Counted from the stretch's first letter, positions 31,010 through 40,921 are shown. The stretch is 64,000 nt of DNA from JBMORL01 sp049322335 (GCA_049322335.1 JBMORL010000094.1:19145-83144); one strand, 5' to 3'. Notes: generated by a model not told the origin, from the letters alone. Numbers and translations are program-made.

Positions 31010-34000
31010 ATGAAAAAGATCACAAAGTGGCTTTGTCCGCTGGCCCTGTTTTTTGTTTTTCTGCCGCATTTTTCAGGTGCGCAAAAAACAGCTGTTTATA
31101 CTGATAAATACAAAGACTACCGCGAAGCTTTGGAATTGTATGATAAAGCATTTTATTCTGCAGCGCAGGAAAAATTTGAAAAGATCATCCTGGCGGTAAA
31201 AGATCCGCATGATGAAGTGCAGATCAATTCAGAATATTACTCTGCTTTATGCGCCCTTCACCTTTTTCATCCGGATGCAGAATACATGCTGCAGGAATTT
31301 ATCGAAAGGCATCCCGAATCTCCCCAGGTAAAAACCGTGTACCTGCATCTCGGCCGGCATTTTTATAATAATAAAAAATACAAAAAAGCAATTGAGTATT
31401 TCGAAAAAGTTGACCGTTTTAACCTGACTACCGAAGAACTTTCGGAATACTATTTTAAAATGGGGTATTGTTATTTTATGCAAAAAGATAATAAAAATGC
31501 CATGCTCGCATTTTCTGAAATCAAAAATACTGAAAACGATTACCGTGATCCGGCTTTGTATTACTATTCCCACATTTCCTATACTGAAAAATCTTACCAG
31601 GTAGCACTCGAAGGATTTGAAAAATTAAAAACCAGCGAAACGTTTAAATCACTGGTGCCTTATTATATTGCACAGGTTTATTACCTGCAGGAAAAATACG
31701 AGATGGTTACGCAATATGCGCCTCCTCTGCTTGATTCTGCTGATGAAAAAAAGAAACCCGAACTTTCACGTATCATTGGCGATTCGTATTACCGCCTGAT
31801 GAAATATGATATAGCTGTTCCTTATCTCGAAAAATATTTTGCTTCGGTAACACCTACCCGCGAAGAAAATTACCAGATGGGATATGCTTATTACCGCAGC
31901 GGAATATATGCCAAAGCTATTCCCTGCCTTAATAAAGCTACCAACGCAAAAGATGAAATGGGACAGCTGGCTTATTATCATATGGCCGAATGTTATTTAC
32001 GTACCAATCAGAAAGAATTTGCCCGGAATGCGTATGAGGGGGCAGCAAAATCAGATGTGAATAAAGATATCCAGGAAGATGCCATGTTCTCGTATGCTAA
32101 ACTGGCCTACGAACTTTCCTACAACCCGTTTCACGAAGCTATTGATGCGTTGCAAAAATACCTCGTAAAATATCCCAACAGCAAACGAAAGGAAGAAGCC
32201 TATTCGTTTTTGGTGAATGTGTATCTCACTACGGGAAATTACCAGTCGGCACTGGCAGCCCTCGATCAGGTAAAAAACAAGGATTTTAAAATGCAGACGG
32301 CTTACCAGATGGTGACGTTCAACAACGGTGTTAATTTGTACAGGAACGGAAAATATAAAGAAGCTGTTACTGCTTTTGAAAACGTAAAAACTTACCCGAT
32401 AGACAAACGCCTGAATTCCGAAAGCAGGTATTGGATCGCTGAATGCAGTTTCCAGATGAAAGAATATGATAAAGCGATTTCACTTTTTGAAAATTTTCAG
32501 AAAGAACCGGGAGCATTCAGCTCAAAATATTATAACCTCGCCAATTACAATGTGGCGTACGCATGGTATGAAAAGGGAATGAACTCTTTCAGCGGTTCGG
32601 ATGCTGCTTCAAATGGTGATTTCGATAACAGCCTGTATACCTTCAAAAAATTTGTTTCCGATTCAAAAGAAAGCGATAAGGCAAAATTATGTGATGCCCA
32701 TCTCCGCATTGGCGATATTTATTACATAAAAAAACAAAATGAAAATGCTATTGCTTCCTATCAGTCGGCTTTAAGTTTGCAGGCAGGCTCGAATGATTAC
32801 GCGCTTTACCAGGCTTCTGTGTGTTATGGTTTTTCGGGAAAATACAATGAACAGGTAAACGGAATGAAGAAACTGGTGAATGATTATCCCAATTCACGTT
32901 ACGTTCCCGAGGCTATTTACCATACTGCTGAAGGGTATAATGCGTTAGAGGATCATAAAAATGCAATTACTTATTATCAAAAGTACATTACACAATATCC
33001 GTTGAGTCACAAAGTGAGAGATGCGTTAATGTCGATGGGATTGATTCATTATCACGATAAAAATTATGCCGATGCCGAGAAAATGTATCGCAGGGTTTTG
33101 GCTGAATATAAAACAGCAGAAGATATCCGTGCGGCATTGGAAGGAATAAAACCGGTATTGACAGAGCAGGGGAGAACAGATGAATACATTGCGCTGGTAA
33201 AACAATACGACAAAGGCGGGGAATCGAATAAGGAAATTGAAAATACCATGTGGGAAGTAGTAAACGGTGCGTATGAGAAAAAAGAATGCGATAAGGTGAT
33301 AGAAGGTGCTAACAAATACCTGCAACAGTTTCCCGAAGGAGGACATGCATTGCCTGTTCATTTTTTCCGCGGGGAATGCAATTACGTGGGAGGCCGCCAT
33401 GATCTTTCCATCACCGATTATGAATATGTATTGGCGCAAACCACCAATTCCTATACAGAATACGCTACTATGCGAATGGCATCCATTTCCTATAAGAAAA
33501 AAGAATACGCCCTGGCTAAAACCTATTATGAATCGCTGGAGAAAATGACAGCAGATGCTGCGCGTAAAGCCGAATCGCAACTGGCATTGATGCGTTGTTA
33601 TTACCAGTTGAAAGAGTACACCAATGCGCTTGCGTATGCAGATATTGTTTTGAAAGATCTTTCTATCAAAGACGAACTGAAAGCCGAAGCTAACCTGGTG
33701 GCGGGTGTTTCACTGGTGCAAAACGGGAATTATACCGATGCCCTCAATTACCTGAAAAAAACCATCACGCTCGTTAAAAATAAAATGTGGGCCGAAGCAA
33801 GATATAACATAGCATATATTTATTATATGCAGGAAGATCATAAAAAATGCGAAAAAGAAATTTTTGATTTTGTAAAAGTAAAGCCCAATTACGATTACTG
33901 GCTGGCCAAAGCCTATATTCTTCTTGCAGATAATTATCTCGCGCTGGGTGATCCGGCCCAGGCAAAAGCAACGCTTAAGAGTGTAATAGATAATTATACA

Positions 34001-34171
34001 GCAAGTGATGATATTGTGCCTGCGGCTAAAGCCAAATACGATGCGATCATTGAACAGGAAAACCAGCAGAATAATAAACGGATGATTGAAGATTCCCTTA
34101 AAATAATTCCGGGTACCGAAGAAACAGAAGAAACCAACGAGGAGAAAAAGGAAAATGAAAACAACAAATAA
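31010..34171 (+). CDS. Large exported TPR protein
   Basis: A 1053-aa protein with a signal peptide (MKKITKWLCPLALFFVFLPHFSGAQ) and TPR/Sel1-like units across nearly its whole length, for example YYNNKKYKKAIEYFEKVDR-type helices (HFYNNKKYKKAIEYFEKVD) and SFQMKEYDKAISLFENFQKE. It ends in an acidic tail (EETEETNEEKKENENNK). It is probably a periplasmic scaffold in long-solenoid form. It overlaps the next gene, an outer-membrane barrel, by 17 bp, so the two products likely work together at the envelope. Some YbgF/BamD-type TPRs behave this way, but I cannot assign the complex. Confidence 0.82.
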   Translation: MKKITKWLCPLALFFVFLPHFSGAQKTAVYTDKYKDYREALELYDKAFYSAAQEKFEKIILAVKDPHDEVQINSEYYSALCALHLFHPDAEYMLQEFIERHPESPQVKTVYLHLGRHFYNNKKYKKAIEYFEKVDRFNLTTEELSEYYFKMGYCYFMQKDNKNAMLAFSEIKNTENDYRDPALYYYSHISYTEKSYQVALEGFEKLKTSETFKSLVPYYIAQVYYLQEKYEMVTQYAPPLLDSADEKKKPELSRIIGDSYYRLMKYDIAVPYLEKYFASVTPTREENYQMGYAYYRSGIYAKAIPCLNKATNAKDEMGQLAYYHMAECYLRTNQKEFARNAYEGAAKSDVNKDIQEDAMFSYAKLAYELSYNPFHEAIDALQKYLVKYPNSKRKEEAYSFLVNVYLTTGNYQSALAALDQVKNKDFKMQTAYQMVTFNNGVNLYRNGKYKEAVTAFENVKTYPIDKRLNSESRYWIAECSFQMKEYDKAISLFENFQKEPGAFSSKYYNLANYNVAYAWYEKGMNSFSGSDAASNGDFDNSLYTFKKFVSDSKESDKAKLCDAHLRIGDIYYIKKQNENAIASYQSALSLQAGSNDYALYQASVCYGFSGKYNEQVNGMKKLVNDYPNSRYVPEAIYHTAEGYNALEDHKNAITYYQKYITQYPLSHKVRDALMSMGLIHYHDKNYADAEKMYRRVLAEYKTAEDIRAALEGIKPVLTEQGRTDEYIALVKQYDKGGESNKEIENTMWEVVNGAYEKKECDKVIEGANKYLQQFPEGGHALPVHFFRGECNYVGGRHDLSITDYEYVLAQTTNSYTEYATMRMASISYKKKEYALAKTYYESLEKMTADAARKAESQLALMRCYYQLKEYTNALAYADIVLKDLSIKDELKAEANLVAGVSLVQNGNYTDALNYLKKTITLVKNKMWAEARYNIAYIYYMQEDHKKCEKEIFDFVKVKPNYDYWLAKAYILLADNYLALGDPAQAKATLKSVIDNYTASDDIVPAAKAKYDAIIEQENQQNNKRMIEDSLKIIPGTEETEETNEEKKENENNK

Positions 34172-35876
34172 AATTATTGCATGTGCCGTATTGTTATTAC
34201 TAACGGTAATCGCACAGGCACAACCCGAACCGCAAAGCGAATTTGGCACTGAAACCATTATGATTGGTGCCAATCGTCCCATTGAACGGGCGAGGAGGAT
34301 CAATGAACAACCTAAAATTGCTGATACGAGCATTGCGGTACCGGCTATGAGTTATAATAACCTTCCGGGAAGGGCTGATGTGCGCTATGCCCCCGATCCT
34401 ATCGATCCGGCCAAACTGAAAATACAACCCACACTCGAAAAATTATATAAGTTTTATGCCAAGGCAGGAGTGGGAATGTATACCACTCCGCTGGCCGAAA
34501 TTTATTTTAACGATGGATATAATAAAAAAGGAACTTATGGGATTCACGCCAAACATTTTTCTTCGCAGGGTTCGGACAAACAAAAATCATTCAACGGTTT
34601 TTCAGATAATGAAATAGACGGTTACGGTAAATTCTACTGGAATAAATACGAAATTGGGGGAAATGCAGAGTATAAGAGAAATGTGGTTTATTACTATGGA
34701 AGCAATCCTGATTCACTGGATATAGATAAAGATAAAATCCGTCAGCGGTTCAATTATTTTTCGGGAAAAGCGTATTTCGGTACGTACTATCCCGACTCCG
34801 ATAAAATAAATCACCGTGAAGATCTTCGTTATTATTATTTTGATGATGCTTTTGGTGCGGTAGAACATAACGTTTTGGCGACTTCAGCACTTACCACAAG
34901 AAAGAATAAAGAAGTGTTTGGTGGAAATATTTTATTTGATTATAACAGTTTTTCACCCACGGCACACGATGTAAACTGTTTAAACTGCTGGGAACTGGGT
35001 TTAACCGATTCGGCTCAGAACACAGCTTTGCTGCAACTTAATCCCTATGTGATGTCCAATTACAAAAACCTGCACGTAAAAGTGGGGCTTTCTATCTGGG
35101 CGGATATTGACAAGGAAACCGGGAAATTTCGGTTTTATCCTGATATCGAAGCGAGATACAGTTTGTTTAATGATGTATTTGTTCCCTATATTGGTATCAC
35201 CGGAAAAACAGTGCGTAATTCCTACCGTTCGCTTACCAATGAAAATCCATTTGTGATGTCGGTAGCCGACCTGAAAAACACCAATCAGAAGTTCAGGATT
35301 TACGGAGGATTCCGCGGAACAATAAGCTCCACTATTTCCTTTAACGCCAAAGCAGATTACCTGGTGGCGAAAAACATGCCGCTGTTTGTAACAGACACTT
35401 CTTATTCTTCCGAAAATCGTTTTGCAGTGATTTTTGAAGATGTGGATGTAGTCAGTGTGTCGGGTCAACTTATGTGGCAAAAAGCAGAAAAGCTGAAATT
35501 GTTATTGCGCGGTGAATTTTTCAGTTATTCTCCCCTCGAAGAAAGAAAAGCCTGGGGAATGCCGGGATTTACCATTACCAGCGGATTCATTTATGATATG
35601 TATGATAAAATTATTGTACGTGCTGATTTATTTGTCACCGGAAAACGATACGGCCGTTCACTCACGCCCGTTGACGGAGTGACAGAAGATCATGGTGTGT
35701 ATCCTGTGGAATTAAAACCATTTGCAGATATCAATCTGGGGTTTGAGTATCGTTACACCAAACGGCTGTCGGGATTCATTAACTTCAATAATGTAGTTTC
35801 TAAAAAATATCAATACTGGTATAATTACCCGGTGCAGGGGATCAATATTCTTGGAGGAGTGACGTATTCGTTTTGA
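34155..35876 (+). CDS. Outer-membrane beta-barrel protein of unknown function
   Basis: The 573-aa product has a signal peptide (MKTTNKIIACAVLLLLTVIAQA), a Pro-rich periplasmic stretch to about 95, then alternating amphipathic strands to the C-terminal Phe (INILGGVTYSF), the hallmark of a barrel. It resembles the barrel of TonB-dependent receptors, but no plug domain or TonB box is evident. Translation overlaps the TPR gene by 17 bp. The CLNCWELG segment holds a CxxC in what would be an outside loop. The stop codon is immediately followed by repeat copy B. Confidence 0.75.
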   Translation: MKTTNKIIACAVLLLLTVIAQAQPEPQSEFGTETIMIGANRPIERARRINEQPKIADTSIAVPAMSYNNLPGRADVRYAPDPIDPAKLKIQPTLEKLYKFYAKAGVGMYTTPLAEIYFNDGYNKKGTYGIHAKHFSSQGSDKQKSFNGFSDNEIDGYGKFYWNKYEIGGNAEYKRNVVYYYGSNPDSLDIDKDKIRQRFNYFSGKAYFGTYYPDSDKINHREDLRYYYFDDAFGAVEHNVLATSALTTRKNKEVFGGNILFDYNSFSPTAHDVNCLNCWELGLTDSAQNTALLQLNPYVMSNYKNLHVKVGLSIWADIDKETGKFRFYPDIEARYSLFNDVFVPYIGITGKTVRNSYRSLTNENPFVMSVADLKNTNQKFRIYGGFRGTISSTISFNAKADYLVAKNMPLFVTDTSYSSENRFAVIFEDVDVVSVSGQLMWQKAEKLKLLLRGEFFSYSPLEERKAWGMPGFTITSGFIYDMYDKIIVRADLFVTGKRYGRSLTPVDGVTEDHGVYPVELKPFADINLGFEYRYTKRLSGFINFNNVVSKKYQYWYNYPVQGINILGGVTYSF

Positions 35877-35877
35877 C

Positions 35878-36104
35878 GAAATAACGTTTTGCCCCGCTGG
35901 GGCAAATGTTAATCATACGTTGACCTGTTAAAAACATTTGGTGCCGCTGGCACCGTTAAGTTTATTTTACGTATCATTTATTCAGCTGTAGCACAAAGAT
36001 TTGTAGCTCGATTTTATTTGTATTGCAGGCACCAGAGGTGCCAAACATTTTTAACAAAAGCTTATCTCTTAAAACATTGCCCCAGCGGGGCAAAACGTTA
36101 TTTC
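35878..36104. repeat. Palindromic repeat element, copy B
   Basis: The termini are perfect 28-bp inverted repeats (35878-35905 and 36077-36104), each itself palindromic (GCCCCGCTGGGGC). Inside are GGTGCCGCTGGCACC (35940-35954) and GGCACCAGAGGTGCC (36028-36042). The element fills the gap between two convergent genes exactly and even includes the minus-strand gene's stop codon (36098-36100). It has no ORF. The order of motifs matches copy A. Confidence 0.85.
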
Positions 36105-37243
36105 TCTCTAAGCAATTCCGCTGGAAAACTGAAACTTCCTTTGTTGGTTGAAACAAATAACGTAAATCCTTCACCCGTTATATCATGTAGCCTGTTTTTC
36201 GGAAAATAAACAATTATTTCAGTACACGAACCCACATTCACGTTTCCGCATTCTTTCAGTGGACGGGCTTTCATAAACCCGTATGCCGGGTTGATATTTA
36301 TTATCTGAATATCACAATTTCCGTAATTCCTGAAGTGACAGGAATAAAACAAATAATCAGGATGTTGTTGTAGTAAAGTTGGCGTGAGCCTAAAAACGGA
36401 ATCCATAAATTTTTTCTCACCCGATAGAAAAGGATGTTCCTTATAGTCCTGCACAAACAATTGACGCAGATCGTATCCCGTATTACCTATCATCAGGTGT
36501 TGTTTTTTATTGAGCCTGAATTCCAGCGAAAATCTACCCAGTGAATCCGTTTTTCCCAAAGCAATTTTTTTCACAATCACCGGGTAGCCTTTATTTTTAG
36601 TTACATCCGGATTGTCGTAAGTGGTATGATAAATTTTTGGAGGAGGAGCACCAAATACACTTACTGTTACTATAAATGGACTTGGATACGGAATCCCATC
36701 TCCCCAATAAAAATGTCTTTCAAAAAGATAAATTTCTACCGGTGCCTGATTTTTTGTGTAGCAGGGAATTCCGCTGATGGAAACCGGGGCATAAGTAATA
36801 GTATTCAAACTATCAGGATAAATGGCTTCTGAAACAGGTATTGTTCTTCCCGGTAATTTTTCAAATGGCTCACAGGAAAGATTTTCCATGGGCAGGCAAT
36901 CGCTACCGGGTTTACCGTTTTCATGATGGTGAGCCCGGGCAATAAATCCCTCTATTTTGCAATTCCCGGTTTCGGTATCAATTTCTGCGTTGGTAAAATA
37001 AATGCCACCGGGAATACTCTCATAGGAAACAGGATTGGGGACATAACCCACCATTGGCATCGAATAAGGAACCCATGTAAAAGGTGGAAATGTCCAACCC
37101 ATCTTTGGATCCCATCTCTGGGTATAGTCGGTTTTTTGCTCTTCGAGCCATTTTAAGCGGATTTTCTCAGTCTGGGAAAGGCCAATATCCGCCCGGAGGA
37201 GGAAAAAGGCCGCAAAAGCCAAAAAAAGGGGTGATTTTCTCAT
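36098..37243 (-). CDS. Exported protein of unknown function
   Basis: A 381-aa product with a signal peptide (MRKSPLFLAFAAFFLLRADIGLS). The sequence is rich in Pro, Tyr and aromatic residues with several Cys (SDCLPMENLSCEP, PCYTKNQ, CHFRNYGNCD, KECGNVNVGSC), so disulfides are likely. The final 100 residues (FYSCHFRNYGNCDIQIININ to GFTLFVSTNKGSFSFPAEL) resemble the Ig-like fold of DUF1573/HYDIN-type domains, a weak similarity. No T9SS signal is visible. Its last codons lie within repeat copy B. Function unknown. Confidence 0.7.
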   Translation of the reverse strand: MRKSPLFLAFAAFFLLRADIGLSQTEKIRLKWLEEQKTDYTQRWDPKMGWTFPPFTWVPYSMPMVGYVPNPVSYESIPGGIYFTNAEIDTETGNCKIEGFIARAHHHENGKPGSDCLPMENLSCEPFEKLPGRTIPVSEAIYPDSLNTITYAPVSISGIPCYTKNQAPVEIYLFERHFYWGDGIPYPSPFIVTVSVFGAPPPKIYHTTYDNPDVTKNKGYPVIVKKIALGKTDSLGRFSLEFRLNKKQHLMIGNTGYDLRQLFVQDYKEHPFLSGEKKFMDSVFRLTPTLLQQHPDYLFYSCHFRNYGNCDIQIININPAYGFMKARPLKECGNVNVGSCTEIIVYFPKNRLHDITGEGFTLFVSTNKGSFSFPAELLREK

Positions 37244-37448
37244 GCTTTAAAGACCCCTTTTGGACGATAAGGATGCCCCTTTGAGCGACCCTTAACAAAA
37301 CATTAACATAATCCCCGAAACCACCAAATTTTCAGCCCTTTTTTTATCCTTTTTTTCAACAGGTTTTTATTGACAACTTAAGTGTGATTTTGTTGAAAAA
37401 TACCAATGAAAATCGTATATTTAATGAATATAAAAACGGGCAGAATTT

Positions 37449-37456
37449 TAACTTTG
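37449..37456 (+). promoter_or_regulatory. -7 box of the gyrB promoter
   Basis: TAACTTTG matches TAnnTTTG perfectly, 50 nt before the gyrB ATG. No clear TTTG lies at the expected distance upstream, where the DNA is AT-rich (TATATTTAATG). Confidence 0.5.
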
Positions 37457-37506
37457 TTAGCCCTTAAAAAAACAAACCAAAAACAAGTATAAAAACCAGT
37501 TGAAAA

Positions 37507-39450
37507 ATGAGTGAAGTAAAAGAGTATTCAGCAGACAGTATACAGGTCCTTGAAGGATTGGAAGCCGTAAGAAAACGTCCCGCTATGTATATTGGCGATG
37601 TAGGCGTAAAAGGATTGCACCATCTCGTGTATGAAGTAGTGGATAACTCCATTGACGAAGCGCTGGCGGGTCATTGTACGCATATAGAAGTATTCATCAA
37701 TGAAGATAATTCCGTTACCGTAAAAGATAACGGACGAGGGATTCCAGTCGACTTCCATGAAAAAGAACAGCGTTCTGCCCTTGAGGTGGTAATGACCGTT
37801 CTTCATGCCGGTGGTAAATTTGACAAAGATTCCTACAAGGTTTCCGGTGGATTGCACGGTGTTGGTGTTTCGTGTGTAAACGCACTTTCCACTATGCTTA
37901 AAGTAGAGGTTCACCGCAGTGGTAAAAAATACGAACAGGAATATTCCATTGGTAAACCACTATATGATGTGCGTGAAATCGGCACCACCGATTATCGCGG
38001 AACCATTGTCACCTTTAAACCCGATGACAGTATTTTCTTTGTTCACGAATATAACTATGATACCCTTGCTACGCGTTTGCGTGAACTGGCTTTCCTTAAT
38101 CACGGTATTCACCTGCGCCTTACTGACAGGCGGACAAAAGACGTAAGTGGTAGCCCCGTTAGTGAAGAATTCTTTTCACAGGGCGGATTGAAGGAATTTG
38201 TTCGTTTCCTCGATATGAATCGTGAGCCTTTGATGGGCGATGTGATGTACCTGGAAGGAGAAAAAGCCGGTATTCCTGTTGAAGTAGCGATGATCTACAA
38301 TACATCGTTCACCGAAAACATTCACTCCTACGTAAACAATATCAATACCCACGAAGGAGGAACGCACTTAGCCGGATTCAGAAGGGGATTGACGCGCACA
38401 TTAAAAAAATATGCAGATGATTCGGGAATGCTCAAAAACCTGAAATTCGATATCAGTGGCGATGATTTCCGTGAAGGATTGACTGCCGTTATCTCTGTAA
38501 AAGTACAGGAGCCGCTTTTCGAAGGACAAACCAAAACAAAATTGGGTAACAACGAAGTAATGGGCGCAGTAGACCAGGCTGTGGGTGAAATGCTATCCAA
38601 TTACCTCGAGGAAAACCCAAAAGATGCACGCCAGATCGTTACCAAAGTAATTCTCGCTGCCACTGCCCGTCATGCTGCACGAAAAGCGCGGGAGATGGTG
38701 CAACGTAAATCAGTTATGGGCGGAACATCTCTTCCCGGAAAACTGGCCGACTGTTCTGAACGCGATCCCGGAAAATGCGAATTGTTTTTGGTTGAGGGAG
38801 ATTCTGCAGGCGGTACAGCCAAACAGGGCCGCGACCGCAGGTTCCAGGCGATTATGCCTTTGAGAGGTAAAATTCTCAATGTGGAAAAGGCAATGTATCA
38901 CAAAATTTTTGAAAATGACGAGATAAAAAATATCTATACTGCATTGGGCGTAAGAGTGGGAACCGAAGAAGATTCCAAAGCGCTCAACCTCGAAAAACTG
39001 CGCTATCACAAAGTAGTGATCATGTGCGATGCTGACGTGGACGGAAGTCATATCGAAACGCTTATTCTTACTTTCTTTTTCCGGTATATGAAGGAATTAA
39101 TAGAAAACGGATACGTTTATATTGCTACTCCACCTTTATATCTCGTAAAAAAAGGAGCCCAGCAACGTTATGCATGGAATGAACAACAACGCGATCAGCT
39201 GATAGAAGAAATGAAAGGGGCAGGAAAAGAAACAGGAGTAAATGTTCAGCGGTATAAGGGTCTCGGAGAAATGAACGCAGAACAATTATGGGAAACCACT
39301 ATGAATCCTGAAAACAGAACACTCCGCCAGGTAACGATAGAAAATGCAGCCGAATGTGACCGTATTTTCTCCATGCTCATGGGTGATGATGTTCCTCCAC
39401 GCAGAGAGTTCATTGAGAAGAATGCAAAATACGCGAAGATTGATGCGTAG
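37507..39450 (+). CDS. gyrB: DNA gyrase subunit B
   Basis: ATPase subunit of the type II topoisomerase that introduces negative supercoils. The product is 647 aa. The GHKL ATPase shows NSIDEALAGHC, DNGRGIPVD and GGLHGVGVSCVNALS. The Toprim domain shows VEGDSAGGTAKQGRDR and DADVDGSH. QRYKGLGEMNAEQLWETTM lies near the C-terminus. Length and the absence of a ParE-specific pattern favour GyrB, although ParE is closely related. It is a single-gene unit flanked by its own promoter box and a terminator. Confidence 0.95.
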   Translation: MSEVKEYSADSIQVLEGLEAVRKRPAMYIGDVGVKGLHHLVYEVVDNSIDEALAGHCTHIEVFINEDNSVTVKDNGRGIPVDFHEKEQRSALEVVMTVLHAGGKFDKDSYKVSGGLHGVGVSCVNALSTMLKVEVHRSGKKYEQEYSIGKPLYDVREIGTTDYRGTIVTFKPDDSIFFVHEYNYDTLATRLRELAFLNHGIHLRLTDRRTKDVSGSPVSEEFFSQGGLKEFVRFLDMNREPLMGDVMYLEGEKAGIPVEVAMIYNTSFTENIHSYVNNINTHEGGTHLAGFRRGLTRTLKKYADDSGMLKNLKFDISGDDFREGLTAVISVKVQEPLFEGQTKTKLGNNEVMGAVDQAVGEMLSNYLEENPKDARQIVTKVILAATARHAARKAREMVQRKSVMGGTSLPGKLADCSERDPGKCELFLVEGDSAGGTAKQGRDRRFQAIMPLRGKILNVEKAMYHKIFENDEIKNIYTALGVRVGTEEDSKALNLEKLRYHKVVIMCDADVDGSHIETLILTFFFRYMKELIENGYVYIATPPLYLVKKGAQQRYAWNEQQRDQLIEEMKGAGKETGVNVQRYKGLGEMNAEQLWETTMNPENRTLRQVTIENAAECDRIFSMLMGDDVPPRREFIEKNAKYAKIDA

Positions 39451-39523
39451 CATCGATTTAATCGTTGCCCTCCACATTATATGTGGATGAAATGAAAAAC
39501 GTAAAAACTCTTGATTAAAGTAA

Positions 39524-39554
39524 AAAAATCCCGGTGAATTTTACCGGGATTTTT
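39524..39554. terminator. Bidirectional terminator between gyrB and a convergent gene
   Basis: AAAAATCCCGGT (39524-39535) and ACCGGGATTTTT (39543-39554) form a perfect 12-bp stem with a 7-nt loop. It has T runs in both reading directions, and serves gyrB (plus) and the minus-strand gene ending at 39570. Confidence 0.9.
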
Positions 39555-39569
39555 TAATGTTTCAAATAA

Positions 39570-40802
39570 TTACTTAATGATTTTTCCGGAGGAAAATCCA
39601 TTCTCTGTTATAATTCTGTAAAAATATATACCGGGTTTGGTCAAAACCTTTCCGATATTTATTCTGTTGATGTTCGCGTAGTTGTCTGAAACAAGGAGTT
39701 TGCCCATATTATCATACAATTCAAAAATTATTTTATCCTGCTGTTCAAATTCAATAACCGTATTCTCCGTTACAGGAATGGGAAATACGTTTGGTAATAA
39801 TGAATAAGAATTATTTTCCGGAATACCCACTCCGGGATTACTCAATGTAAAGCGAATAATGTTTTTTGACGGCCCGGATGGATTATTGCCTGAATAATTG
39901 GTATACAAATAAATATCTCCGTTGGGCATTGTTATTCCGCCCACATCTCCGATTCGTTTGGTGTTATTGATCAGCATTGGTGTTCCTGAAGAATCCACAA
40001 AACTTACACTATCCGTTGTTACCGGCCAGATCAACCCATCTGCAGATGTTGCTTTTATCATTTTTCTAGCAAGGTCCATTGCGTATAATTGATAGGTTGA
40101 GTTCTTTTTAATTACAATCGGATCGTGATGATCCTGATAGAGAAAAGTATAATTTCCCCAGGTAAGTCCGTCAGCAGAAGTGCCATGAATTAAACTGCTC
40201 GGAGAAATCAGTGTGGAAGTATCCGGATTGGCTGAAAAAATTCCAGCATAAGTTCCGTTGGAAAGTTTATAATAGGAGCCATGTCCTACAAGATAAAATG
40301 GAGAACTCATTTGATATGGTTTGATATCAATCCGTATTCCTTCCTGTGAAAAATTAATTCCATTGGAAGAGGTAGCGCTTCTTACATGGTATTGAGGAGT
40401 TCCCCCATTTGGAAATTTTTGTGTACACCGGTAATACATCCTGTATTGTCCGGGGGATGTTTCTACAATGCTGGGCCCACCGATTATATAGTTCCTTGCG
40501 TTGGTATCTGATGATCCGCAAAAAACCGTATCCACTACAATCCAGTTGATGGCATCAGTTGATGTAGCATAGCTGATACAATGTTTTTGACCAAAATTAT
40601 ATTGAGTATTCATATACATTATATAGTTACCTGTTGGCATTCTGATTGCTTCAGCCATTGTAGGAATGGAGCCTGAAGTACCGCCCGGAAAACCGGAAAC
40701 ATTAGATCCCACGCTATAATCTTCGTGAGTCCATATTTCTGTTTGTGAAAACAGATGATAATTAAAAAATAAGCTGAATATGAGTAGTAATTTTGATTTC
40801 AT
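39570..40802 (-). CDS. Secreted beta-propeller protein with T9SS type A sorting domain
   Basis: A 410-aa protein with a signal peptide (MKSKLLLIFSLFFNYHLFSQ). The central 300 residues resemble five-bladed glycoside-hydrolase propellers (GH43/GH32-like): repeated blades such as YATSTDAINWIVVDT, RSATSSNGINFSQEG and HGTSADGLTWGNYTF, plus YQDHHDPIVIKKNSTYQLY. I could not locate a secure catalytic triad, so enzymatic activity is uncertain. The last 80 residues (LLPNVFPIPVTENTVIEFE through GIYFYRIITENGFSSGKIIK) form a type A C-terminal signal for T9SS export and surface attachment. Confidence 0.82.
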   Translation of the reverse strand: MKSKLLLIFSLFFNYHLFSQTEIWTHEDYSVGSNVSGFPGGTSGSIPTMAEAIRMPTGNYIMYMNTQYNFGQKHCISYATSTDAINWIVVDTVFCGSSDTNARNYIIGGPSIVETSPGQYRMYYRCTQKFPNGGTPQYHVRSATSSNGINFSQEGIRIDIKPYQMSSPFYLVGHGSYYKLSNGTYAGIFSANPDTSTLISPSSLIHGTSADGLTWGNYTFLYQDHHDPIVIKKNSTYQLYAMDLARKMIKATSADGLIWPVTTDSVSFVDSSGTPMLINNTKRIGDVGGITMPNGDIYLYTNYSGNNPSGPSKNIIRFTLSNPGVGIPENNSYSLLPNVFPIPVTENTVIEFEQQDKIIFELYDNMGKLLVSDNYANINRINIGKVLTKPGIYFYRIITENGFSSGKIIK

Positions 40803-40921
40803 AGCAGTATTTTGTTTGATTAATTAGTATTTCTTTTTATTTACTTTTCATTTATTGTTTACCCGATTTGAAAAATTGAATATAAATATATGTATTTAAT
40901 AAATGCCCGGTGAGATAAATA

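Noticed and set aside
29024..36104. A single transposon bounded by the two palindromic copies
   Set aside because: The 7-kb interval holds ordinary envelope genes in several orientations and no transposase or integrase.
37349..37448. A full gyrB promoter with TTTG element
   Set aside because: No TTTG lies 19-21 nt before the -7 box, so only the -7 box is reported.
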